Shown here one piece after another: positions 1-9,891 of a stretch of DNA of 64,000 nucleotides. The number at the start of each line of letters is the position of its first letter. Within the stretch, counting starts at the first letter, position 1. The DNA is from Diphasiastrum complanatum (Eukaryota > Streptophyta > Lycopodiopsida > Lycopodiales > Lycopodiaceae). The notes beneath the pieces are model-generated. The model was not told the origin of the DNA. It saw nothing but the letters and a program-made list of their open reading frames with translations, and did no database searches. The stretch is from the NCBI GenBank assembly GCA_029204225.1, contig CM055111.1, positions 13,330,697 through 13,394,696 of the forward strand. Direction: 5' to 3'. The translations under genes were made by a program, and so were the position numbers.

Positions 1-1128
1 ATGGCCAAGTTTGCATGCATGTGAATCTCTCACACTCATTAGAGGAGTTCTCAATATCAAAAAGACCCTTTAAGGAATGCCATGTAGGATAAAGAAAAAT
101 ATCAAAATAAAAAAAACAATATTGTTTAGTTGCTTGCCCCCACCACTCAAGAGGCCTCCCCAACTCCCAATGATCTAACCATAGTGTCTACAGTCACAGT
201 TAACATCTAACGTTTGGTGGATTAATGTATTTTGATGTAAATTCATACTAGAGCATACCATTCTCTATCACTTGTCCATACCTTTTTCAAGCTTTGTTCG
301 ATGTTTCATTTTCACAAGCAAATCTTCTTTGGCACTTGCCTTCGTTTTAGGACAAAGTTCCTCCCACTCTCTTCGGCTTCCAATCTATATTCAACACAAA
401 TGTCAACTCAAACTTGTTCTATCAAATTCTTTGTGCCATACTCAGTTCCTCCTTCGATCGACTAAATGCCCCCTCACATTCAAATGGCCCCACAGATTCC
501 TTGTGGAAAAATTTGAGTAACACTGACTTTGCAATGATGGAAATTTGTGGATAAAGGCCCTATAGCATTTGCCTATGCAAGGAATCTCCATGTTGGTAGT
601 GTCATCTTTTGATGTCTAGATATCCCTACAGCTTGTACATTCATTACGTCAAATGAAACCCCATGCACGTTTTCCAAAAATCCAAAAATATGTGGCAAGG
701 TTTAATTTATCATAAAAATTTATGATTCAACTTCAAACTTATTCTAAATAATGTTTTAGAATCAAGTCTTTGGTTTTTATATGAGACTTTTGGTCTTGCT
801 TGTGTACATTGATATCAACAATAAAAGTTGTGTCAACCTCCTTTAAAACACTTTATAACAATCTACATAGGATAAGTTGGAAGGTAATGGTGGCAATTTT
901 CAAGCCAAAGGGTGTTATATTATATTCAAATACATCCCTTTGAGTGATATTTTGCTTCCTTTTTGGCATATTTATAATGAAGTTTAGCTTTACAAAATCC
1001 ACTTTGTGGAAATAATATTGTCAACTACTTGGATTATCCAAATCATTCACTACCATTAGTTATACTATTAGAATTAAGACGCTTTTCTTTCCAGCCACTC
1101 TGTTGACAGGTCAAAGAACATTCAAATT
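1..1128 (-). mobile_element. Ty3/gypsy RT-RNase H relic (repeat family R1, copy 1)
   Basis: Read on the minus strand from about 985 down to 270, this is a decayed gypsy reverse transcriptase and the start of RNase H. Clearer copies (for example 57,480-58,190) show the RT core VFEYNITPFGLK, a degenerate catalytic box (IVDINVH where an active element has a Y-I-D-D-type motif), then the connection region and a GPIECEGAFSRSKEEL stretch like the ECEeAF..LK motif of gypsy polyproteins. Stops and frameshifts are frequent, so no product is expected. The sequence is cut by the window start. Near 1,110-1,130 it passes abruptly into unrelated sequence. I call the family R1; at least six RT-bearing copies lie in this window. 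Confidence 0.8.
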
Positions 1129-1146
1129 GAAAATTTACGATTGCTA

Positions 1147-2813
1147 ATGGATGTGGAATTGGCTAAGAAGAAGGCCGAGAATAAGAAGGGAAAGCGACAA
1201 AGTTGCAAGGATATTTAAACTCTTTCAAAAGGAGGTTATTGAAATAGAAGGATTCGTGCATTCAAGTAAGCATATTTTGATTTATGTAACTTGATCAATG
1301 ACATATGGATTTATTTCAACTACGATGATATTTTGCTAACTATCTGCTTTTTTGTAGATCTGCATTAGTAGCATAAGATAGGTATGCATAAGATCATTGG
1401 TACCCCATTACATATTGAGGAGGTGTATGAAACTGATGGAAGATCAATATCTTATAATTCATCAAACAACTTATTTGTTGATCTAGATTACTTGCTAAGA
1501 AACATCGTCATATTCTATGATATAACCTTTGAAAAGGTGAATGGCAAAATAATCATAGTACTTAAGTTAGATGGGTGAGAAATTGTGAAAGGGCACAAGA
1601 TGGAGAGGGTTAGTATAACTCTCATGAATGGTGCATTATCACAAATAGTGGACCAAGGAGATTTCAGATTTAGTGTCTAGTCCAATAATGATATATGATT
1701 TCAGATTTAGTGTCTAGTCCAATAATGATACATTAGATTCAATGGATAGTACTAATTCATATTAAACTAAGTTTGATTAATTCTTTGGAAAGGTACTGAA
1801 GGAGGACCATGATATATTATCATGGATGTTCTCTAGGACATCTTACCCTAGGATCCTCAAGGACCATATGGTTGGAGGATTTCTCAATGTTCTAGGAGCT
1901 GAAGACTTCAATGTTGAATGTCACTTAGCAGGTGATTTGAAAACATCGAAATGCATGTATAATGTCTCGCACAGTGCTACATCTAAACACCCTTGTTTGT
2001 ACTGCATTGAAAAGGCAAAAGATGTTACTAGGAGTATAGGAACGACTAGAGAATATGCAAATCCGAACTGGAAGCCTGTGTTGCCTATTCCCTTGAAAAA
2101 TGTGCATGTTTGCACTCATCATGCAGACGTTAGATTAATAGAAAAGCTGATTTATCTTCATATACATTTTGCTTGAAATAGTAAGCCAGCATCATCCGCA
2201 AAGGAAGCTATCTCTCGATTAGAAGATATTTTATCAAAAGTAGGACTTCAAAAGTGAGATGTCAAAATAAAAAAAGATGAAAAGCTTTCAAGAAAGACAA
2301 TAAATATGCCTACTAAGCCAAGCATAGGAGGAGCAAAAGCACGTCAATCCTATCAAACCACACTGGTAAGGCTTCTAATATTCAACACTCAGTCTAGACA
2401 AATATTATTGCTGCAACTCAGACTTTGAGAAGAGCGACAAAACTAGATGTATGGAGGAAGCTTTATAGTATGATTGAAATTTGAAGAAAAAAGATCAATT
2501 TTTTGATATTGATAAGAAAGTTGTACAAAAGACTTGTGTTGAGTTTGTTGATGTAGTATCAAAAGCATGGAGAGAAGATCACATCACTCATTACATGGTT
2601 AGTATAAATGCTTCGAGATGCTTTTAATTTTCCCTATATATTTCAATCCAAGCATAAGACTGACATTACGATTTTGACATGTGCAGCACATACTAAGAGA
2701 TCATATAGCATTTTTTGCACACACATATGGAAGCCTAAGTGTCTGATCATCACAAGGGATGGATCGAAATACACAACATGGAGAAGCAATGAAAAAAGAA
2801 CCTACATTTGTTA
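1147..2813 (+). pseudogene. Decayed transposon-like coding region (GDLK / SATSKHPC-x2-C family)
   Basis: Conceptual reading with frame changes gives an ordered set of conserved-looking stretches. At 1,384-1,660 there is KVNGKIIIVLKLDG followed by KGHKMERVSITLMN. At 1,826-2,180 there is HLAGDLKTSKCMYN, then SATSKHPCLYC, then IPLKNVHVC and ADVRLIEKLIYLHIH. At 2,190-2,600 come MPTKPSIGGAKARQ, a WRKLYSMI-like stretch, then KAWREDHITHYM. An 89-bp GT...AG intron fits 2,598-2,686, after which HTYGSLSV and a SSQGM-D/E-R-like stretch follow. From memory this order resembles large uncharacterised transposon-like proteins found mainly in animals (GDWK...ATSKY.C.WC...IPL..V..DTLH). A 37-bp tandem duplication (1,660-1,733) and several stops destroy the frame. 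I do not know the biochemical function. That it is real former coding sequence is likely; the family link is moderately sure. Confidence 0.5.
1660..1733. repeat. 37-bp tandem duplication
   Basis: The unit starting GATTTCAGATTTAGTG occurs twice in direct tandem with a 37-bp period. Because 37 is not a multiple of three it shifts the frame of the decayed coding region around it. Confidence 0.9.
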
Positions 2814-2819
2814 AAGGGC

Positions 2820-3690
2820 TTTTACATTATCTTTGGAAAGGGTGTTGCCATTGGCAATATAAAATCACCCTTTCCATTAAGTACCCATAATATTTGATTA
2901 CACGTTTCATAAACAACCTTTGTTTTAGTTTGAATGGCTCAATGGGGCATTTTCAACGCAAGGAAACCATTGGGAGTGGAAAGTCCCTAGTTACCCTTTA
3001 GGAAAACCATTGTATTTGAAAACATAATATCCAAATGGAATGTGAAAGGCACATTACCTATCTCATCAACTAGTTTTGACTTCTTTCTACCTCTCTTACC
3101 ATCCAAACGAGCCACTTCTCCACTGTCATGGGCATCGCCAAAATTTGTAGTTATTTCTCTGTTTTCCATAAGTGATTGGGATGTTTGTGTACTAAGCTCA
3201 ACATCCTCTATCAATTCCATACTCTGAATGCTTTCAATTCATTCTATAAGACCGATGTCATGAATAATCTAAAAACAATAAGTTTGTGTCATATAGTCAA
3301 TTGGCTAATGTGAGTTCCACCATAAAGTAAACACTAAATATTATATGCTCATCTCTTTGGGCAAGTCACCATCCAACAATTCTACATCAACTATTACAAT
3401 GTGTTTTGTTAGTTGAAAGAAACCATAGGAAGACAAAGCTAGTCTGGAACACCCAATGCATTCTCTTTTAGAAAGTGTCCCTCCTAGACTAGTGTGAGTT
3501 TGTATGGGAGTTGCAGTCCTAACTATCACCTATTGTCCATGCTACATGCATATATTTACTACTGTGTGGAGAGTCCCATTTAATTGCTATTGAACAGTTT
3601 GACCTTGATATTGTCAAGTATATGACTTGTGGGACAAAGCTGGCCCTCATACCTATTGCCAAGTATGCATGCATGCAAATCTCTCACACT
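2820..3690 (-). mobile_element. R1 family 3' module with KRGRKK open frame (copy 2)
   Basis: This is the non-RT part of repeat R1. On the minus strand it has an open stretch (3,220-2,987) with MELIEDVELSTQTSQS followed by DGKRGRKKSKLVDEIGNVPF, then a further stretch to about 2,830. The same module recurs at 43,600-44,045 (+) and 58,860-59,110 (+), and truncated at 61,300-61,355 (+). The basic KRGRKK patch is conserved in all three longer copies. I do not recognise the protein; a plant transposase-associated or accessory retroelement ORF is possible. Upstream, the minus-strand stretch 3,529-3,341 is also open. At its high-coordinate end the module joins directly to the gypsy chromodomain at about 3,690. 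Confidence 0.6.
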
Positions 3691-4960
3691 ACCCTTTGCT
3701 CTATAGTGATTGTTACACCTAATGGATCCCTTGGATTAGCCCAAGTTATGGTCTCATAATACTCCATCCTCCTTGAGAGCCAGGCTTGGTCCTCTATGAC
3801 CAAATCTGAAAATAGTTTGCAATGAGCACTACATCTCTCTAAAGTGAAATTCTCAATAGGTAGATCCTTCCACTTAACCAGATATTTTTGATATAGAGTG
3901 TAATATTTCATCTCCCTATAATCAAGAATGCTTTATGGTTCATGTGGACGTTGATGAGAATTTATGGGCCTCTGTATTGGCTAACATGAAATACTGGCTG
4001 GTCTTTAGTATTGTTTGGAAGTTCTAGCTCATTGTATTCTTCTAATAATGGTACAAGGACCACAATACCTAGGAGATGACTTGGCACACACTCTCTTTTT
4101 TAGAATTCTAGAGTTAGCTGAAATTTTAAAAAAGACGTCTTTGCGAGTAGAGTACTGAATGTCCCATCGTGCAAATTCACACAATGTTTTGCTCGATCCT
4201 AAGCAGCTTGCTTCATGCTTCTTTTACCATGTTCTACCATCTGGTTTAGGTCTTTTATTCGGCTATTTCAACTTTTTCATGCTTGAACCCTTCGTCTCTG
4301 GGTGAGCATGGCTGAAAACCATACATCAACATAAATGGTCTATATTCCGTAGCTAAATGTCTGGCATTATTATAAGAAAACTCTACTATCAAAGACTATT
4401 CTTCCCAATTAATTTGACTTTTGCTGATGTATGCTCAAAGCATATCCTCTATCGTTTGCTTTCACCTTTTTGTTTGAAAGTCTGGTTGTAGATAATGTGG
4501 ATGGTCTGTTGTACTCATATTCAATTTGGTATGGAGGTGATGGAATAGTGCTCTCCAAAAATCCCCATCAAACTTATTATTTTGGTCATTGAGTGTGCCA
4601 AAAAGATGATTGTTACATAATAAAAATAGCATGTCTATGAACAACCTTGCTAATTCTAGTGCTATAATGATTGTTTTGGTCAAAACAAAGTGAGCCATTA
4701 TGGTCAAATGATCAACTATGACTCATATGTCATCAGGACCTTTCGAGGTCCTAGGTAGGCATACTATAAAATCCATGGATATACTTTCCCGTTTGCCGGT
4801 TTATATTTCAAAAAAACTAATCACATATCCATATTGTGGTTCATGTTGAAGCTTGATATAAAACAACAACACATCAAAGGATGTGATGTATCCTGAAGTA
4901 TGTACAATCTCTACTGTGGTTATTGTGGTTTGTACATAAGCTCAATAGGACGTAGCAACA
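3684..4960 (-). pseudogene. Ty3/gypsy integrase and chromodomain relic
   Basis: On the minus strand the order is that of a chromovirus pol 3' end. An integrase core with TIMAHFVLTKT, ELARLFIDMLF and FDGDFWRALFHHLHTKLNMS lies at about 4,707-4,462, matching the AHF.PTKTT / DFWRALF..LGTKLNMSTA block of plant gypsy integrases. Next come NARHLATEYRPF (near 4,360), an SPRYCGP-like C-terminal stretch (near 4,070), and a chromodomain at 3,911-3,684 beginning KYLVKWKDLPIENFTLERC. The usual W of the chromodomain T-W-E motif reads L here. Stops interrupt it, including one just after NWEE. A second, inverted copy of the integrase part lies at 62,330-63,090 (+). The relic is dead; chromodomains normally direct integration to particular chromatin. 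Confidence 0.85.
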
Positions 4961-5590
4961 CATCAAAGACATGTTGCACCAAGGTGCATCAGCAATCCAT
5001 ACTATAGTTCATATTGAAGCTAAAAAAAAAGCAGCAACACATCGAAGGATGTGTTGTACCAAGAAGCACCTTGCGATCTCCAATGTGGTTATTGTAGTTT
5101 GTACTGAAGCTCAACATAAAGTAGCAAGACATCAAAGACGCATTGTACCCAGAAGCATCAACAATCCATATTGTGGTTCATATTGAAGCTCAACAAAAGG
5201 TAGCAACACATTGAAGGTGTGTTGTACAAAGAATCCATCATCCATACTATGGTTTATACTGAAGCTTGACATACAACAACAACACACCAGAGATGTGTTG
5301 TACCCAGAAGCATCAACAATCCATATTGTGGTTCATATTGAAGCTCAAAAAAAAGTAGGGGCACACTGAAGATGTGTTGTACAAGGAAGCATCAACAATC
5401 CGTAATGTGGTTTATATTGAAGCTCAACATAAATCAACAACACGCCAAAGATGCAAGAAACATGTGTAAATGATGCAAGAAACTTCTGCAATCTATAATG
5501 TGGTATATATTGAAGATGGACATAAAGGATGCATTGTACCAAGAGGTGTACCAAGAGGCATCAACAATCTATGTTGCGGTTACTGGTGTG
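4843..5590. repeat. Degenerate minisatellite, about 76-95 bp period, ~9 units
   Basis: A unit built around ATTGTGGTTCATATTGAAGCT, then CAACACATCAAAGATGTGTTGTACC and AAGCATCAACAATCC, recurs about nine times. The TGAAGCT anchor falls near 4,848, 4,935, 5,009, 5,102, 5,182, 5,258, 5,337, 5,415 and 5,510. Units differ by substitutions and small indels, so the array is old. Only the last two units are present at 29,362-29,560, because the segmental duplication starts inside the array. Confidence 0.85.
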
Positions 5591-6066
5591 ATGAAGAGTA
5601 CACACCACTCAAGAGTGAATGAAATTAGATGAACCTTGAGAACCAGACAATCGTAGCTCAATTTTCCTTCTTCCTTCCACTTCCTTGTCTCATCACATTC
5701 CTTGTCTTGATCAACCATTTGATCATCCATGTCATGCCCATGACTGGTCTCGGGTAGCATGTCCACGCTAGGGACTGGTAATCATGACTATAAGGGAATT
5801 GGGGCCATTATGAGTACATGGTCATAATTAATGTTTGTAGGCCTAAACACATGGTGGTGGAGTTCATATGGGTCTATCAGTGAGTCATTAGGGAACTGGA
5901 TGACGTGGCCCAAATAGGCTACAGAGGTGTCCAGTGAGGTGTCACAATGCACTACTAGTTGTGCATTGGCCTTGGAGGGTATAAGTATACCTATTGGGCT
6001 CTCACTAGTGTATGCTTGATTTTGTGATTGGTAGCTACATGCTTCTAGTGTGATTTCTCTTTCCAT
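5569..6066 (-). pseudogene. Unrecognised open stretches downstream of copia integrase scrap
   Basis: Two minus-strand open stretches (6,066-5,788 and 5,766-5,569) follow the integrase C-terminal scrap at 6,436-6,190 in reading order. By position they would be the variable hinge between integrase and reverse transcriptase of a copia polyprotein. They contain SPIGILIPSKANAQLVVHCD and an acidic/charged stretch (DQMVDQDKECDETRKWKEE). The second stretch is nearly unchanged at 29,740-29,543. I see no definite domain. Confidence 0.35.
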
Positions 6067-6189
6067 GACTGTGATTGATCTCGGGGGCTAGATCCGTACG
6101 ATCTAGGTTTGGTTGGGCTGGTTTATCCACCACCCGTTCCCTTGTGTTGGTGTTCTATCAGTATGCTTAGACTAGTATCATGTGTGTGA

Positions 6190-6436
6190 GGACTTTATAA
6201 TCCATATGATCATCGTGAGTGTCTTCCCAGTTGGATTAAGATTTTTCATGCTTTGCATCAAGTATTGGGATGAATTCAATTGTTCCTTCCTTCTCATGTT
6301 TCACCACATGAGGCATGTGATCCACATCAAACATCACATGCCGACTAATGATCCTCTTCATGCTTGTAAGATCATATAGTCTATAAGCTTTCTATTCCTC
6401 ATTGTATCCCAAGAAGATACACTTACTAGAGTTTGT
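6190..6436 (-). pseudogene. Copia integrase C-terminal scrap
   Basis: The minus strand reads SKCIFLGYNEE, a stop, then KAYRLYDLTSMKRIISRHV and MFDVDHMP. This is the well-known end of the copia integrase region (K.IFLGY....KAYRLYD......SRDV.F.E). It carries an in-frame TAG and no integrase core is adjacent. A second copy lies at 30,171-30,412 as part of the segmental duplication. Confidence 0.85.
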
Positions 6437-6869
6437 CGAAATCAGTAGGTTGTGCAAAAGCTGGGAGTGGATACCCCGAATTTCTCGGGGTCGGAAAAAT
6501 TAGACCCGCTCATGTTCAATGGCACTCAGATAATTTATTGAAGGTTCGGAAAAATCCGAACCGATTCGACCCGACCTAGGGTTGGAATTTTTTCTGTTAA
6601 GAAAAAACTCGAGCCTTCTATTTTCTTGGTCTTGTAAAGGTTTCAGGATGATCATTAACAAATGGATTTAAGACTGAGCATCGAATTCCAACAGAGCTAT
6701 CGTATAACTTATTTCTATGGACATTGGTTGTACAACCAAACACATAGCTTGCTCTAGCTCTCCTCCAATTGGTGTTCATGTGGATCATACTCTAGTTGCT
6801 CTAGCTTGCTCTTGCACTCCTTCCATTGTTGTTCACATGGAGCCATAATCCACTTAGTCCCTCTGCCAA

Positions 6870-8050
6870 GGATCGACTCAAAATAGCTATACAAGGCTCA
6901 TTGACCAATATCGAGTTTAGTACATTTAGATTGCTTGAGTTCAACCTTTTATAGATAAAATCTATCCCTACCACATCAGATAATCCAAATTTGATGAGAT
7001 CACTCAATTTTGGCCCTCATCACCCATTGAGTAATTAAATCAAAGGAATCTTGAATTTAAGACAATTAGATAGCTCAAATTTCATATATATGGCTAAGAT
7101 AGCTCAAATTTATCGTGCAACATATGATTTTGGTCCTTATCAGTCGACATGGCTCATTGAGTGATCAAATTCAACCGATTTCAAATCTGGTACATTTAGA
7201 TTGCTTGAGTTTCATCCCTTATTGATGGAATTGACCCCTACCTATGGGGTAGCTCAAATTTTATATCTATCAATCGAGGTAGTTGGATTTTGGATCTTAT
7301 CACTCAAAATTGTCCATTGAGTGATAAAAGTAGAGGAAGCTTGAGTCTAGGATATTCAAATGAATCAAATTGATGTGGTCCTTATCACCTGACATCGTAT
7401 TTGAAAGATAAATCGGATTTGATCCCTCATTATTGAATTGGCCCCTATCACTTGAGATGGCTCAAATTGATATCTATCACCCATGATAGCTCAAACTCGA
7501 TGTCTAACATTCAAGATAGGTCAATTTTGCCCTCATCACTTCAAATTGTCCATTGAGTGATCAAATTAGAGGAAATATTTAATTTAGGACATTTAAATAG
7601 CTCAAATTTGATGTTTATTGCTCGAGATAGATTGATATGCCTATGCTACAAGTTTTCGATGAATCTCGAGTTTAGGATATTCAATTTGCTAGAGTTTGAT
7701 CTATTTTTGAGGAAAGTAGCTCCTATCACTCAAGATAGCTCAAAATTGATGTCTATCACTCAAGATAACTTGAATTTGTGCCACACATGAGAAAACTCAA
7801 ATTTGGTTCTCGTCAATAGACATGACTTACTAAATGATTAAAATCGACCAAAATTTAGTTTGGTATATTCAAATTTCTCAAGTTCCACCTCTCATCGATT
7901 GAATTGGTCCCTACCATATGAGATTGTCAAATTTGATGTCTGTAACTTCAAGTATCTCAAATTTAGCCTTTTTTACTTGAGGTTGTCGATTGAGTGATCA
8001 AATCAAATTTGGCCTTACTGGTGGATTTATTGCTCAAATTTCATTTTTAT
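6870..8050. repeat. AT-rich degenerate repeat with recurring GCTCAAATT / CATTGAGTGATCAAA motifs
   Basis: Short blocks recur irregularly: CATTGAGTGATCAAA, TTTAGGACATT-AGATTG, ATAGCTCAAATTTGATGT and TATCACTCGAGAT. They form an old higher-order repeat with unit spacing roughly 130-280 bp. The same pattern fills 30,870-31,930 (duplication copy) and, much more diverged, 46,270-47,440. No coding potential is convincing; the short open frames in it are chance products of the repeat. Confidence 0.75.
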
Positions 8051-8108
8051 CACTTGAGGTAACTTGAATTCGATTTCTATGAGTGAGAAAGCACAATTTC
8101 TTTTAGAT

Positions 8109-8124
8109 CCCCCCCCCCCCCCCA

Positions 8125-8200
<76 letters not shown>
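8109..8200. repeat. Poly-C followed by (CT)n microsatellite
   Basis: A run of C (about 8,109-8,130, with one A) is followed by roughly 35 CT dinucleotides. The duplication copy at 31,995-32,070 has a shorter poly-C and a shorter (CT)n. Ser-Leu or Arg-Glu 'proteins' here are artefacts of the dinucleotide repeat. Confidence 0.95.
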
Positions 8201-8202
<2 letters not shown>

Positions 8203-8399
8203 GCACGTGCGAATGCGCGAAAAAACCTGTAAAGTATAGACATGAAAACCAACACAATTTCTCAAAAACCAGTATGATAAAATATTGATGACTTTTTTAG
8301 ATTAGCATAGGAACCCTGTTATGAGTAATTGTCTTAAAATAATCTAGAATCTTTGTAATTAGAGCCCTTTCCGAGAATAACTCAAAAAAGAGTTTGCCA

Positions 8400-9176
8400 G
8401 CACTATCTCACGTTCTCTCTCGCCCTTCCATGGCGCAGTCGGGGTACCTAAAGGCTAAGGAATGAAAAGTGCTGAAACCACCTGCGTGAGGTGGCGAGCA
8501 CGAGCCATCTCGATGGATGGATGACATGAGGTGTGGCACTGGCGCACCAATTGCAAGTGGGCAGGAGGTGGATGCAGGAGGTGGATGCTCTGCGCCAGGT
8601 AACTAAAGATTTTCATTGGTTGCCATGGTGGCTATCTAGAGAAAGAGATTGAGATTTTGGGGCTTTTGGAGCTCTTCGATTCTTGAATTGGGTCTTGATT
8701 TTGGGACTTTTGGAGCTCTTCGGACCATACTTCCCTGTGCTACTCTGCTCCTCTGCTCGCCCTTCTCTCTTTGTCCACCATTGCGCTCGTCGTCTTGCGC
8801 TCATCCACCGTCGCGCTCATCCACCATCGCATGCTGATCATGGTGATTGTCCGCCATCGCAGGCACGTTCTCTCTCTCTCTCTCTCTCTCTTTAGTTGTT
8901 TAAATTGCAGCTTGTGAATCAATGTTCTATACTTTACAGTCAATGCAAGTTCTTTGCAAGAAAAGATCAACTGCTAGGTATCCTTAGTCATGAGAAGGGT
9001 AAAGCTATGATGAAGAATATAAATCTGATTAACTGGGCGATATGGCCCGAGCAGTCCGTCTAACAAACAAACAACTGCATTTGTAATGAATGCATTTTGT
9101 AGAATCTGACCACCTATTTCTGATGAGTTTGAAGAATGTACAGTAGGTCGCCATCTGAACATCATCTATGGCTTAT
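8400..9176. other. Non-coding stretch before the LTR element; small (CT)n
   Basis: I find no gene in this stretch. It has a (CT)n run at about 8,870-8,891, which is longer in the duplicate at 32,740-32,766. Two near-identical 35-bp segments containing GGGACTTTTGGAGCTCTTCG occur at 8,657-8,725. The duplicate, 32,280-33,053, matches closely. Confidence 0.6.
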
Positions 9177-9877
9177 TGTAGCGCAGGCATCCCAAAGGGA
9201 GCCGGGAACCACGACTTAGTTTCCCAGCCTTCAACTCTTGCCATCCAAACCGACTTGACATACAAGCAGCCAACTCGCCAACAATGATAAGACTTAACCA
9301 ACTTGAAGTTCCGAAACCAACATTGAGATCCAACCTGGTGCCATGCCAGATCGGGGGTCTTGATGTGGGTAACTTCCCTCCAAGCAAGCCGCCCGACCGA
9401 CCCTAGTCTCCGGGGCGCTGGCATGCCAAGGCGAGTGCCAGGACAACATTCCAGCAAGGGAGGCTGAGACTTGGTTGGAGCTTGCCCTGAGTCGCAACCC
9501 GCACTCCCCCTATAGTATTGGTGGGATTTGCCACCTCCCCTCATACCAAGTACTCTACCCAGGCTGGTAAATCATGTTTTTCTCTCTCTAGAAAGTCATT
9601 TCTCTCTCTAGAATTTATTGATCCCCAGGCTTTCTTTAATCATGCCTAGATCGTGTGAGGTGATTGCACATCGATCTGAGCTCTCTATACTTCGCTAGAA
9701 CCGATCAAAGGTTTTCAGCCATAGGAACTTAGTGTGAGCTGGATTCTGGTCACAGTGGTGTCAGGAGTGGCGCCGGCGCCATTGGCGCCGGGAGCAGTAG
9801 GGGCGTTGCTGGCGCCAAGGACAATGCTAGCGCTAGTGGCGCCGAAATAAAAAGCTTGTAAATGTAGCTTTACAACA
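9177..9877 (-). repeat. 3' LTR of LTR element (internally deleted, 701 bp)
   Basis: On the minus strand the LTR runs from TGTTGTAAAGCTACA (starting at 9,877) to GCGCTACA (ending at 9,177), that is TG...CA. Compared with the other LTR (12,220-13,396, 1,177 bp) it lacks a middle block of several hundred bases after the sequence corresponding to AAGCAAGCCGCCCGAC. Just outside, at 9,878-9,891, the minus strand reads AAGGTGGGGTGGA, a polypurine tract in the right place. Confidence 0.85.
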
Positions 9878-9891
9878 TCCACCCCACCTTT

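Noticed and set aside
4843-5590. CRISPR-like array
   Set aside because: Repeats are long (76-95 bp), degenerate and without unique spacers; the context is a plant genome.
5788-6066. Copia RNase H reading of the stretch with AQLVVHCD and GHVIQFPNDSLI
   Set aside because: It looks superficially like the CDsDw / SLISWKSKK blocks, but it comes directly after the integrase C-terminus, where the hinge belongs; kept only as an unrecognised hinge-position stretch.
8027-8288. Open frames rich in Arg-Glu or Ser-Leu repeats
   Set aside because: They are translations of the (CT)n/(GA)n microsatellite and poly-C; the duplicate has a different length and frame.
9173-9544. 123-codon minus-strand frame in the LTR (and relatives at 12,042-12,883, 33,290-33,571)
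   Set aside because: They lie within LTR copies, shift frame between copies and show no protein family.
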